The notes: generated by a model from the sequence alone, not told the origin. Shown: positions 43,312-55,589, counted from the stretch's first letter. The stretch: DNA of 64,000 nucleotides from Siphonodentalium dalli (GCA_032622095.1 CP136062.1:32922918-32986917), one strand, 5' to 3'. Numbers and translations: made by a program.

Positions 43312-43532
43312 AAAAAAAACATATTTGTTTTTGGTTTAAGACCGATATAATATTATAAGTATAAAGAGCGTCAAGACTGTACTGGAGGTAAATGCAATGA
43401 TAGAAAAAACAACTAATTCGTAACTAACCTGTATATAATGTTTCACACACACAGTATAGGACTAACGAATTTGTAAATGTGAACTGGATTGGGTAGCATT
43501 TTATAGATCGAAAAAAATGGACACCGTGGATA
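43045..43532 (+). repeat. Source of the 488-bp segment copied into the capsid gene
   Basis: Covers codons from LIGDNF to the stop of the F-box-like gene plus 221 bp of downstream spacer. It is taken as the source because here it continues an uninterrupted gene, whereas at 39,764 it splits the capsid gene. Confidence 0.85.
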
Positions 43533-43570
43533 AATTGACCAATGACTGCCATCGGTTTATAGTAATACGC

Positions 43571-43614
43571 GTTCAGGCACGCTCGATGTTATCTAACATC
43601 GAACGTGTCTGAAC
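43571..43614. terminator. Strong hairpin in convergent spacer
   Basis: GTTCAGGCACGCTCGATGTT, a 4-nt loop ATCT, then AACATCGAACGTGTCTGAAC. The 20-bp arms have only two positions that are not Watson-Crick, both allowing G-U pairing in RNA. It sits between the ends of the F-box-like gene (+) and PolB (-). A 3'-end-processing or insulating role is inferred from position only; a small nested palindrome is the alternative. Confidence 0.4.
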
Positions 43615-46523
43615 ACGCCTTAGTATAATCCGATAGCTGCCATCGATCGGATGTTTACCCTCTCATTACAACCTTGATCAAATATAGACGATTAAATTAT
43701 ATAATATATATTACGTACCTCGTTCAATATCCATATGGCAGTGTATCCATGTTATCCAATCGTCTGCGTTTTGTATAAACAACTCGGTAATGCTTCTCCT
43801 CAGATCTGTTATATGATTTTCTTTTTCCTTTGGACCTGCATATTTTTCGAGGATTGGTTGTGGTGATGGACACTGTACTTCCGGATTCTAACAGATCTTT
43901 AATCGTGTTGAAATTGATGAACTGTGAATTTTCAAAGTTCAAAGAGAAACCCCGAACTTTACACGTCTCTTTAGCTTTATTGGTTCTATAAGCGTAATTC
44001 TTGGGTCCTCCAGAAACAAATTCCTCGATGTATTCATCCGGGTCTAGCTCACTAGTCAACTGTCCCAAATAGTCACCCAGTGGGGGATTAATTTGATCCT
44101 CGGTGCTGCTGAATACACAACTATCCGTGTCGTAATATAACACTCTTCTGTCCAAGGAATGAATAACTTCATATAGCATTAATCGCGCGTGACACGTCGT
44201 GAACGTGGCCAAATATATGTTATTCGATGATCAACACGGCACACAGTCATTTTGATAAGTCCACTCCATTTGAAGAATGTCATCGGTTATGACATGAAAA
44301 TTTTCCATTTGTTTCATTGGATTTGAAATGAGTTGGAATAGATTGTCTTGTTCCGATTCATGGAAATATTCGGTCTGTTTTCCCCAAAACGAATTCAGCA
44401 TCAGCTTGGATATTTGGCGTAATCCTGGATTTCTTTCGATGCTTTCTCTGTCCAGCAATATACCTTCGTTGTCTTTATACGCTGTGATGTATTTGTCCAT
44501 GTCTTCGGTAGATTTTATCCAATCCGGAGGACCGCTAGCCTGCTGTTTGAACTTTAAGAATGTGTTTATATTCAGTGAATAATCCATTTTGTTGTCCATA
44601 GTCTGACGTTTCGGTCCAATGGTATATTTCATATATTTTGAGAATCTTGTATCCTACTTTGATAGCTGTCTCCAGTTCAGGAATACACCAAACACCAATA
44701 ATAGCTCTCTGTTGGCACGTACACGTGCAAGGTCGTTGATTTTCATTATCAGCACAAGTCCTGCACAGTGGAAACTTCAGTTTACCGTTGGATCGATACG
44801 GTAATACGGGGTGATAGAGTCCATTAGGTGGTAAAATCTTGACTTGAGCTATTCCGAAGTAATCCTTAAGTTCGGTAATGTCATCGCCCAAAATGATTTT
44901 CGGGTGTCCAATCGGGTATCGAGCGTATTTGAGCACATTAGGATAGAGTGACGTGAAGTCAAAATAGTGTATTTTCTCACCAACGTCAGCTTTGTAGTGT
45001 AATTTAGTTGCATTCGTTCTGCCGCCGAAGAAACTGTCTCTAGGCTCTAGTCGTTCAACAATGTCCAAACTAGCAATGAAATCACGAAGCTCCGGATTAG
45101 TCTTTCGGGCAGCGACGAACTCGTGTTCCCAAATGCACACATATTTCAGGCCTCGACTTTCTATATACTTCTTCTTTTTCTGTGTCAGTCCGTATAATTC
45201 ATTAGGTGTCTGGTTGGTTATCGGATTCTTGACTACGTCTCTATCGTGACTCAGACAAAGTTCACATCCATGGAATTGACATCCGTGAAATTCGAATGCC
45301 GTGTTTAACTCTTCACAATATCCATCCAATCTGTACTTTGCACCATCGAGTTTCTTTTCACGGCCGTTCAAAGCGTGAGTTATGTGGATTTTATCTTTGA
45401 ACATCATCCATTCCAGCCATTGAATCGAACTTTTGCTGTATTGATCTTTATATGATGTCTTGGGGACGCGAGCTATCTGTGATTTGAGAAATTCTTTCTC
45501 ACGAATTTGTACGTCGCGTTCATCTTCAAGTTTTGTTTCTTGAACCCATTCACCTTTGTATAAAATCGACAAAGTTCCATCTTTACATTTAGCTGGAAGC
45601 CACGTTTTCCCTTCGGTACTTAGGCGCACTCTCCATTCCTCGTCGACGAACTTCGTTCGGAATATCCCCATACATACCGATGCGATTGTAACGTATTGGA
45701 ATGGATCAACGGCACCAACCAGTTTGAACTTCATATCACCAGAAAACTCGTCAATTACGGGTTGTATATTTCCAGTCGCGTTCATGATGTGGGTTCTGAA
45801 TTTTATGCAAGCTTGTCTCAAAATATTGACATCACTACGACAATAATCCGATAATTCTTTCTTGAAGATGAAAACTGCATTTGTTTGAGCCGCGTGCCAT
45901 TTCGTGAAGTCTTTTCGTTCAGCCACACTTATATAATCAGCGCCGTAAAATTTGGCATCCGGATAGGGACCTTCATAATTCTGGTTGGCTGGTTTATTGA
46001 AAAAGTGTGGGAACCATCCTTTTTTCTCGCCATCAAGACCGAATGTTTTTGGTAACAGTGCCAGCTTCATTGGTAGAAAGCTGAGATTGTCCAGTACTTT
46101 GATATGAAGATCTTTTTCCACGTATAGGTACATCAATTTGGATCCATTATATATAACTTTGGGTCTCAATGATTGATCAATGAGATATTCCATGATAAAA
46201 TATCCATCGTAACCCTTGAAGTTGTGAGCCAGTGCTATGAATCCCGTATGTTGTTCAGAGAATAACCATTTTCCAAACTTTTCACCGGTATCAGGACCGC
46301 TAAATATAACCTCACGGAGTCCGCATGTATCCGGACATAAATTTCGGTCATTCTTCTTCTTCTTCTTCGCATCACTGTCGTTACAAGCATCACATAGAGG
46401 ACCGCAATTTCTACAGTTCGGTTTCTCTTCCAACGATTGATGCATGCATTCGTAGCAAGCTGTTTGGGCGACGAGGAAGTTGGGTGTATGCTGAACTTTT
46501 CCGCACCAGGTTTTTAAACAGTT

Positions 46524-48066
46524 CTGAAAAGTAATAATTGAACGTTTTAACCTCTAGCTTTATTGATAATAAAAACAAAATAAACGTCTACACTTTGTTC
46601 AGATAATAATTTAAAAAAATATATTTTGTTTATAGGTTCAACGTTAATAAAGAGCGTTGACGTATTACTTTTGTTCGTGTGTTGACCCTAAAAATTACTC
46701 GTTCCAATCTACGTGTCAATATTAAAAATGTATGATGATCAGACCATCGACATATAGCCTGTATCATTGACGATTCAAACACGCTGATACCAAGTTCAAT
46801 AAAGTTAAAAATTATATATTATGTTAGTTTACCATATAACAATTTCAAAGCTCTTTTCACATAAAATATGTTACACATTTTCAATGTGTCAAGAATTAAA
46901 AGTTAATTACTCGGTTTAACATCTGTGACTCAGTTGAATTTTAATATTGAGACCCTTAACTTTGGTCGAATTCAAGTATGAATTGTTATATGGTAATCTC
47001 ACACGCAAGATAAAGTAACAGCTAAAGAGCGTTCCTCGATAATCTAATATAATTTAAAAAATGAAAGAGCGTCTCTACTTTTGCGCGCCGATAATAAAGA
47101 GCGTTGACGCATTAATATTGGTCGTGTGTTGACCCTAAAATTACTCGTTCCAATCTACGTGTCAATATTAAAAATGTATGATGATCAGACCATCGACATA
47201 TAGCCTGTATCGTTGACGATTCAAGCACGCAGATATCAAGTTCAATAAAGTTAAAAATTATATATTATGTTAGTTTACCATATAACAATTACAAAGCTCT
47301 TTTCACATAAAATATGTTACACATTTTTCAATGTGTCAAGAATTAAAAGTTAATTACTCGGTTTAACATCTGTGACTCAGTTGAATTTTAATATTGAGAC
47401 CCTTAACTTTGGTCGAATTCATGTATGTAATTGTTATATGGTAATCTCACACGCAAGATAAAGTAACAGCTAAAGAGTGTTCCTCGATAATCTAATATAA
47501 TTTTAAAAATAAAAGAGCGTCTCTACTTTTGCGCGCCGATAATAAAGAGCGTTGACGTATTCATATTGGTCGTGTGTTGACCCTAAAATTACTCGTTCCA
47601 ATCTACGTGTCAATATTAAAAATGTATGATGATCAGACCATCGACATATAGCCTGTATCGTTGACGATTCAAGCACGCAGATATCAAGTTCAATAAAGTT
47701 AAAAATTATATATTATGTTAGTTTACCATATAACAATTACAAAGCTCTTTTCACATAAAATATGTTACACATTTTTCAATGTGTCAAGAATTAAAAGTTA
47801 ATTACTCGGTTTAATATCTGTGACTCAGTTGAATTTTAATATTGAGACCCTTAACTTTGGTCGAATTCAAGTATGTAATTGTTATATGGTAATCGCACAT
47901 GCAAGATAAAGTAACAGCTAAAGAGTGTTCCTCGATAATCTAATATAATTTTAAAAATAAAAGAGCGTCTCTACTTATGCGCGCCGATAATAAAGAGCGT
48001 TACGTTATCGTGATTTCGACTTTAATGTGTTACATATATATATATTACAATTAGGTAAAGACTCAC
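46524..48066 (-). other. Intron in PolB (1543 bp)
   Basis: Donor GTGAGT after CAG at 48,066 and acceptor TTACTTTTCAG ending at 46,524. Phase 0; the frames on both sides agree and join conserved PolB segments (zinc-finger Cys region to the next Cys-rich block). The frame within is closed. It contains a tandem array. Confidence 0.8.
46646..47988 (+). repeat. Three tandem 447-448-bp units inside the PolB intron
   Basis: Units start at 46,646, 47,093 and 47,541 with AATAAAGAGCGTTGACG and a partial fourth start at 47,989. Each unit carries the full ATAAAGAGCGTT motif and two variants (CTAAAGAGYGTTCC and AAAGAGCGTCTC). Confidence 0.9.
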
Positions 48067-49885
48067 CTGACACCTAGCACATTTCTTGCATATATGATCC
48101 TCTTTACAGTCCTGGCAATCCTTTGTATGTAAAGGTGAATATCCGTCTGAACATTCCAGTATATCGTGTTGAAAGGTTTCAAAGTCAAAGAAACAGAATT
48201 TAGCTCTTTCATCGTCAGTAACGGGAGGTATGGCCCTTACATAACATTCGTGTCCTGCCATTGTGTATTTGTCACACGATCTACAAAATGTTTCTCCGCA
48301 CACGTGTTGATTCGGACGTCTTTTCCGTCTCTCCATGACTTTTTTACAGTCCAAGCATTTCCACTATTTTTCGCAAGGAGCTGTCGTTTCTTTCGATGAT
48401 CTGTCAATAGGTTTTGCTTTATGACGCACGAAACATTGATGAGACATACACGTCATGTTACAATCTGAACAATGTTCTTTGTTTTCACTTTGTTCACATT
48501 TATCACTTTTACACACGAAACAGGTGCGTTCACAATAATGCTTTCCTTTGGTTGAATAATGTTTTAAGCAATTCACACAGAAATATGCTGCACTAAAGAA
48601 TCCCGTTATGGATTGTATAGCGTGGAAATGTTCATTATCAGTCAGATATAAATATATCACGGGTCTTTCTGCAACGTCTGTAGGCGCGCTGGTAATGAAT
48701 TTATTGCCCAGTCTAGCACTAACGACTAGTATTGTCAAATTCAGAGTGTCCGCGAATGCTTTCAGGTCTGCTAAACTGGCTGGTCTGTCTGTTGGTACAC
48801 CGGCGATGTCACTAATTGCTTTGGCTAATTTTCCTTGCTCAGTACGTTTTTTCGTCAACATATGGTTGTAATAATTGATCGGTACTTTTCTGTAGTCCAT
48901 GATGAGCTGAAAATTATTTCTGGTTCCTCTATTCTGTGTTATTTCTAGCCATTCATCAGGACTGCAAATATTTAATTTACACCAACAAGTGGCGATAGCC
49001 CGAGCCATACACATATTGTCGGTATTTTCAATCGTAACGATCGATGTTTTATTTCTTAGAATGTTACTTTCAGAGTGTAACGCCGTTATCCTCCGCCGTG
49101 CTCCACCTTTAGGTAACTCAATGGTGCCTATATCTATGCTGAAACTTTGATTAACAGTCAGTGTTTGGTTACTGTTCAAAACGAGTTCGATTCTGTCAAT
49201 CACCGTGTTAGCATTTAACGTTTGCAACGTTTGTAACGGAACTATTATAGGGTTGTCCAAACTCTCATGGTGAATGATAACTCTACCAAGATCATTGTCA
49301 GCCAAATTTCCACGAGCTCTTTGAATAGTGTCCTCGAACATTGAATGTAGATTCCTGTATATGTCGATTAACTTTTTATCTTTGTAAATTTCATCTAGTT
49401 TGATTTCATATGTTCTCTGTGTTGCCAAATTGTTTCCGAAGGTCCGTTCACTTCTTTTGCGAATGCTATATCCGGTTATTTGATTATCAGAACTGCTGGC
49501 TGTTTGACTGTCTGATTTTACGGCTCCTTCATCTTGATCAGGTGTATGTTCATCTTCTCGGTTTTGTAAGCCTGATGGTCCAGCTATATCGGGTTGTGAG
49601 TTGTTAACATCATTTTTAGGTGCATCATCTTCTCCGTATCCGATTTGGTTCGGCCATGGGTCATCTCCTGAACAAAGCATAGATGCTTCAATATTATCTT
49701 CATCAAGCTGATAAGCTTCTATAGCCCTGTCGTATTCTTCGATATATTGTAGAATACATTCTATTTCATAAATTTCCTCCACTGTTAGAGGTGTCATTAT
49801 TTCTTCAGCCATTTTCGAGAATAAGTCCTGAGAAGTTATTACAACGGTGTCTATTCACTATATGGGATACAGCTTAGTCATATAT

Positions 49886-49894
49886 ATTTTTATA
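49886..49894 (-). promoter_or_regulatory. TATA-like element upstream of PolB
   Basis: TATAAAAAT on the minus strand, 74 bp before ATG 49,812. Good candidate core promoter by position and sequence. Confidence 0.4.
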
Positions 49895-49939
49895 CCATAA
49901 ACCCCGAACATATGTAAGCACGGATGAGGTAACATTATA

Positions 49940-50218
49940 TACGATTATATATGAGCGTAAGTATGAATAGGTCGATAAGTGGTGTTATGGAGTTATGGTA
50001 TACAAAAGTATGAATAGATGTATAAGTGGTTATTGCGTAATGTTGTTATAACAATGACACCGAAGTAACTTCTATTAATGAGCAATGTTCATACACCCTA
50101 TCGATAACTTAATTGAAAGCGTGTCTGAACATGCATAAAAGGAAGCTTCGTCATAGATGAGCGTAAGTATGAATGTGGGGAGATAAGTGGTTATTACGTA
50201 ATGTTGTTATAACAATGA
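49940..50218 (+). repeat. Direct repeats of the TIR-adjacent block
   Basis: GAGCGTAAGTATGAAT, a GATAAGTGGTTATT block and GTTGTTATAACAATGACACC occur at about 50,158-50,222, in degenerate form at 49,950-50,060, and next to the left TIR at 30,093-30,160 (and 34,858), always in plus orientation. They therefore lie just inside both TIRs but are not part of the inversion. Confidence 0.6.
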
Positions 50219-51115
50219 CACCGAAGTAACTTCAATTATTGAGTGTCTCATGACCTGTACGTATTATGTATGCATATTGTTTTGGATAACTAATTATCGC
50301 GTTAATGCTAACAATGACACAGTTTATCAACCTTACGTGATAATAACCCGTTAAGCAACTAATGTTGTTCAGACAAGATATCGATAATTGAACGAGTCGG
50401 ACCACATGTAACTGTCAACGGGATATAATAGAAGTCATTTGGTAAACCAAGGTGCGACTCTTTTCGACATTGTTACCCCCAATGTGGCGTGTACATACTT
50501 GAAAATTTGTTCCATCGAATATGTCAGTTCATTCTGGGGTTGTAATTTCGCATTACCCTCTTCGTCCGCTCATGATTCAACATAGTACATCTCAATACTT
50601 CCAATAATTCGCGATAATACACACCTGTCATATACTCAATAACTTCATCGGGATAAAGAAGTAAAGAATAAACGCTCTTTATTATTCATGTAAGAGTAAT
50701 GGTGTCAAATTATTTCAGGTATGACAATTATATGATGCATGGACTGCGTCAGATTGATAAACACTGGAATGTATGCATTCATACCGATGGTCACAATGTC
50801 CAAAATTACAGCGACTCGGACCTGTCCATACACATATAATTGGTATAAAGCTATTTCATGAAAAATATTTAAAATTTGGTTGAACAAAAATAACAAAAGA
50901 TATTACACTCAAATAATTAAAAAAAATTTAATACCGAGATTATCCGAAACCGAAAACTCATTATAAATTTTTGAGATTAAAACTTTTTTTTTTGAAAATT
51001 TAAAAAAAAAAAATTTGGGTTTTGAAATTTTTTTTTGGGAATATTTTAGTACAAACAATTTTAGACCCAAAAAATCTATTTTTAGATGTGGAGGCAACAA
51101 GCCCCCCATACTACT
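50219..51115 (-). repeat. Right terminal inverted repeat
   Basis: Reverse complement of 29,162-30,058, ending ...CCCCCCATACTACT. It contains AACGCTCTTTATT (about 50,669), so the motif again points into the element. Confidence 0.9.
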
Positions 51116-51179
51116 AATATAATGCATTGGCCCCAGGTTTCCGCAAAATTTCTGGAAGCTACATCCATGGAAGGGTTAA
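51116..51179 (+). mobile_element. piggyBac-like MITE, right half, with right target duplication
   Basis: Begins with the AATATA target duplication (51,116-51,121), continues ATGCATTGG..., and ends ATGGAAGGG followed by TTAA (51,176-51,179), matching the right end of the copy at 61,728-61,989. Confidence 0.75.
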
Positions 51180-53200
51180 AACACAACTGATTACATTAAG
51201 TGAGTTGTCTGGACTCGTGTGGACATTGTTTTTAATATTACCGTTGCTAACGTTCTCTGGTCCTTAGTTTTCAGATAATATTACCATATAAATTTCTTCA
51301 CATTTACACAAATTGTTCTTCAGAAACAGTTGATGGATAACGTTACATTCTAGTAGCTGACATTGTTAAATTTGTTTAGCATACCGACTTTTGTAAAAAA
51401 GGTCTAGGTCGATAAGTTTATTGAAAACAAAACTAGATATTTACATATGTGCTACACTAAATCCTGTTCGGTGATTGCCCCAATAACACACAGACCGCAA
51501 TACGAACATGACGTCACAAATTGTTTACCTAGTCTGACCTAATCGTAAAAGAACAGTATTCAGAATAATTGGGCGTGTGCTCTCCAAAATTCAACTGAAT
51601 TGCATCTGAAGCCATGCATTTATTTAGTTTGTTACATCGCTGGAAAGTGCTTGGACATCTTATACTGGGCTGACTTAGTTTGCTGCGTGGGCGAGTCTCA
51701 ATTATCGAAAGATTTTGTGAAAATATATAATAACTCATGTATGGGAACAAATCGTCAAAACGATTATAAATATAAGAAATGAATGTAGTTGGTGTGTGCG
51801 TTATTTGTGGGTACGGCGGTGTGGCGTACACATATCTCACCAGTAACGCGGCACAATTTGCATAACACGAGAGGTAGGTAACTTTGTGTCGATATTGTTC
51901 GCTGCGCACAAAACACCATCACTTACATCACTTACGTCCATTGGAGTTACTCACATCAAATCGAAAAGTGTGGCTCTGAGAACTGTTACGAATACAGTCG
52001 GCGGTGAGCACAAATAAGGGGTTTCCACGAATGTGCTATGTCGGGAGGTGGACAGTTTATATATGGACCGACACAGAAAACTACTTAATAGCTCAACTAG
52101 TACACAACACGAAGGAATATATGCTATACGAAGACCACATCAATCATATTAAATAATATAACGCTGTCAAAATGATGACTCTAATCATAGTTCTAGAAGG
52201 TAAATGTTTTTCGAGAGCGTTCTCAGTTAGTATACAAATGAAGTGGAAATGAATAACCGCCATAAATAGTACATGCTCTGATATAGTAAAAGGAAATGGC
52301 AAGTTAATTGTGTCCAATACTGCTTCAAAAATTTCAGCATTGTTTTTGGTGTGTGCTGGAAAATTGTGAAAATCCATTTTGCAAGAATTGATGTAAACCT
52401 TTGGGATGAGATGAGTTTTAGCTTCAATTTTAGGTCATATCTCCATAGCAAAATTCCAAGCTTACCTGTTATCTCTATCGCTGTGGCCTACTATTTATTG
52501 TCCCCAGCTTGAGTAGACAGATCTACATACCAGCATTGGGCTAGTTCTTTGATATAACAGTTCATGGTAATGGCTTCTCACAATTGCCTGGCGCACACAT
52601 ATCCGACAACGACTAACTGCTATATATTGTATGACTATTATGTGCATAATTCTATCAATGAACTTTATGAAAAACTACTTTGAGAAAGAATGTTCTCTAG
52701 GGTCATCAAGTATCCACAGCGGAGTTTTTCACGCCGCTTTAACCTGCGTAACGCCAGTTAACCCTGCTATATAGTATTTAATTTAATCAGTGACGCATGC
52801 ACCCCAAAAACCAAAAAGAAAAAAAACTTCCGCGCAAAACGGTATCAAGTATCAACAGGTTAAGAAAGATCCACCACAGATCTATATGGTCAAGTATAAA
52901 CATTGTGTGGGCTTCTATTGCCTTTGAAGTATGCTTGTTGCATTTAACGGCACACCAGAGTTATTCTTGAGTTGATATCAAATGTCAACTGCAGTGCCAA
53001 GAGCGTTTTCAAAAGTAGCCAAGACACTTGTGGTCAGTTGTACATATTGATCTTACACATAAGCTGTCGTCATAAGTACTTTGAATATCGTGTAAAGAAC
53101 GAGTGATAATTGTTTCGATCCACAGAAAGGCATCGGTAGCTTCCAGACCACGATAACGTTTTGCTAACAATCGATCGTGTTGATAAATTTAGAAATGCAT
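51180..53200. other. Intergenic, no gene seen
   Basis: No recognisable domain, RNA gene, repeat unit or transposon end in this stretch. Confidence 0.4.
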
Positions 53201-53208
53201 GCCCAACT

Positions 53209-53390
53209 GTTACGCCAGGTTTTGTAGGTAAATTCGCCAGCTTTTGATGTAACTAACGAGTTTTGATTTAAAATCGCCAGCATTTGGTGCAAAACAAGGT
53301 CACCAATATTGAAGTAAAAAAAAAACAGGCAACGAGTTTTGAAGTAAAAAAAAACGACAGCTTTTGATATAAAATCACTAGTCTATTTTA
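53209..53390 (+). repeat. Degenerate short repeats with TTTTGATGTAA words
   Basis: Repeats of roughly 25-30 bp around GCCAGCTTTTGATGTAA and ACGAGTTTTGA. A similar cluster lies at 56,288-56,370. Followed at 53,580-53,620 by a GTA/GTG triplet run. Confidence 0.5.
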
Positions 53391-53580
53391 GATACCTTTG
53401 ACGTGTGTCATAAGGCAGTCAGTCACACATGGAGACTGGCCATGCATAAGAGGACCGGCGCCGGGGATCCCACATACGAGTTTATGATATTAATTATGAT
53501 GGCGGTGGGTGCGGTGATGCTGTTGGGTAAATATTGTCACTGATGATGACGATGACTATGGTGATTGAGAAAGATAGAGC

Positions 53581-53616
<36 letters not shown>

Positions 53617-53624
53617 GGTATACA

Positions 53625-54020
53625 ATGATATTGCTGCTGATGGTGAATACGATGAAGATTATTGCACAAGTCACGGTTGGCTATCGTTCTGCAGAAGTTA
53701 CATGTCCAAATGCATGGAATCCTCTGCCATTGAATATAAAAGGGTCACCATCAAATTTTGCCGACTTCAAAAAGTCACTAAAACTTACATGTTTCCGCGG
53801 CGCTCCAGAAAATCTCTTTGATATTGTGAATATTTACATCAGCAGTCCGATGCTCGTAGCCCGTGTATATATAACCATGGGTATATGCGAGAAATACACA
53901 AAGAAAACACACTACATAGTTTGGATTGATAAGCCGTACCCTGTGTATTTTGATATTGCGTTTTTTGACAATCAGTCTTCCGTATTATCGTCTTACTTGC
54001 AGCACGACGTTATCGTGTGA
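53625..54020 (+). CDS. Unrecognised 130-codon ORF, possibly an exon
   Basis: The protein-like part runs from AEVTCPNAWNPLPLN to FDIAFFDNQ and looks more like real protein than its neighbours: mixed composition, aromatic-rich strand-like segments (YITMGICEKY, HYIVWIDKPYPVYF) and two or three Cys. A TTCTGCAG acceptor-like sequence at about 53,695 could begin an exon. A related, interrupted segment is at 55,590-55,690 on the minus strand. I do not recognise the family; secretion is possible. Confidence 0.35.
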   Translation: MILLLMVNTMKIIAQVTVGYRSAEVTCPNAWNPLPLNIKGSPSNFADFKKSLKLTCFRGAPENLFDIVNIYISSPMLVARVYITMGICEKYTKKTHYIVWIDKPYPVYFDIAFFDNQSSVLSSYLQHDVIV

Positions 54021-54029
54021 TTGCCGCTG

Positions 54030-55560
54030 AAGCGTTTTCATTTGGAGTATGGTCAATATATTGCCGCCGTTGCAGTGTATTCGCGGATAGAAAACGAATA
54101 GGCCTATATATGCCGAAAGCAGAAACGAAGTCACGAGGTTGAGTCTGGGATATATGGCAAGTGAGACTTGGCTAGAGGGGTTTCCGTTGGGGGAGGGGTT
54201 TCCACCTTGGAATTTCCAACTGCACCCACCCCATTGCACCACAGCAAACTGATAAGTTTGCCTAATTCAATTTGGACCGCCCCCCGGGGGCTTTGATTTT
54301 TACCAAATGTTCCCTCACAGACTACTATATGGTAGCATATTCTAAATGGACCAGTAGTCTTGTGGCCACTAGCCATGCAGGGGGGGGGGGGGGGTGAAAA
54401 GGGTGGTTCGGCCCACTATGCGATTAAAAAATCCAAACATCTATTGGTATAACGCCAGACAAATTTACACCTCGATTTATTTTTTCTTAAATTAACTAGC
54501 AAGTAATTACTGGCAAGGGCACAGGAAACACGAGTCGGAAGATTGTGGACGGCCCGATGCGAAAACATTTTGAAAATCTGAACATGAAAATTTGACAATC
54601 CTAGCATCTAGACTGGCCTCATGTTTTTCAGTTCGGGGAAAATTTCAACCTGACACTCACCCTTATAGGTTTGAAAATTGCCAACTGATGGCCATTTCAA
54701 TCCAGAATTTGGCAAATGAAAGGGAAATATGCAAATGTTGGTCTAAAAACAACAAATTGGTCACTAAGAAATTGTTGGAAAATCAAACTACGAGAACAAT
54801 TTCAACCTAATTTTCGTGTGACTTTTCCAACTAATGTTGCATTAGGTTTGAATACAGTTTGGGGGTAAGACCCCTGCAAAACCACATGTATGCACGTCCC
54901 TGCTTGGCACCCCATGCTAAGAGCGCGGTCTTGGATTCACTGAAGACGATAAATCATCGATACTAAATCATGTTGTGTTGGGTTGCACCCGGGGGGGGGG
55001 GGGGGGGTCAGGGGTTACATCCGCCCGCACCCTGTCGGGGAGGGGTAGTGACCCCGTCGGCGAGATCTGCAATGGTCATCCCGGTAGCTAAAGCCCGCCC
55101 ACCCCCTGTCGGGGAATCGTATAGTACCTGTTCGGGGATATCATGGCGCCACCCCTGTTTGAAATCATATAGATATGTTAAAGGAGAAGACCACATATGG
55201 AGCAGAAATCAGGGGGTAAATGAGCTCTCATAACCACAAAAACTACAATAAAGACATCCAAATAAACCCAAATTGGAACCAGTCGCATATAGTATATATA
55301 TATATATACATGGTATCGTTCTGTTGGCCTCTCTATATCATACAAATATTTTTTCTTTTAAAGATAAAAGAAGCCAATTCAACGTGCGATTTCCCTGCGC
55401 TCCTGTTGCGCAAATTATAGTATAAAAAGCGTCTATTTCAGACAAAGTTCAAACAGTAAATATCACCAGACAAGACATAGAAACCGCTAATTTCATTACC
55501 AATCTAACAACACCAGTCGAACATGATTTCTTTTCAAAGCAATAACTACAGGTTACGGAC
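54030..55560. other. Intergenic with G-rich tracts
   Basis: G homopolymers at about 54,380-54,395 and 54,990-55,007 and a palindromic CCTGTCGGGG repeat around 55,030-55,120. No gene seen. Confidence 0.4.
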
Positions 55561-55589
55561 AACCACAGGCACACACACCATGGATAAAT

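Larger units (their letters stand above)
43724..49812 (-). pseudogene. POLB: Protein-primed DNA polymerase B, two exons, three lesions
   Basis: The replicative polymerase of Polintons. Exon 1 (49,812-48,067) holds an acidic N-terminus, an OTU-like domain (DNMCMARAI; NEHFHAIQSITGFF), Cys-rich zinc-finger segments and the first exonuclease motif (FFDFETFQHDI). Exon 2 (46,523-43,724) has NFKGYDGYFIMEYL, YCRSDVNILR, an endonuclease-like insert (EFHGCQFHGCELC), motif A FDFTSLYPNV, motif B KLMLNSFWGKQ and motif C YYDTDS. Breaks: in-frame TAG at 48,364-48,366, a frameshift near 44,565-44,580, in-frame TGA at 44,231-44,233. Not functional as it stands. ATG 49,812 (MAEEIMTPL) has a TATAAAAAT 74 bp upstream. 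Confidence 0.92.
29162..51115. mobile_element. Polinton/Maverick element, 21,954 bp, degraded
   Basis: Defined by 897-bp inverted repeats that start AGTAGTATGGGGGG, the 6-bp AATATA target duplication, and the core Polinton gene set: packaging ATPase, integrase, capsid genes, cysteine protease, protein-primed DNA polymerase B. Typical Polintons are 15-20 kb; this one is longer because its left 4.77 kb is duplicated and a 488-bp segment is copied. Lesions in ATPase, protease, capsid and PolB make it non-autonomous. It additionally encodes TBP-like, PC4-like and F-box-like proteins. Confidence 0.95.

Noticed and set aside
46237-46440. Antisense ORFs within PolB and the other minus-strand genes
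   Set aside because: They are shadows of the well-supported minus-strand genes, with Ser/Phe-rich low-complexity translation.
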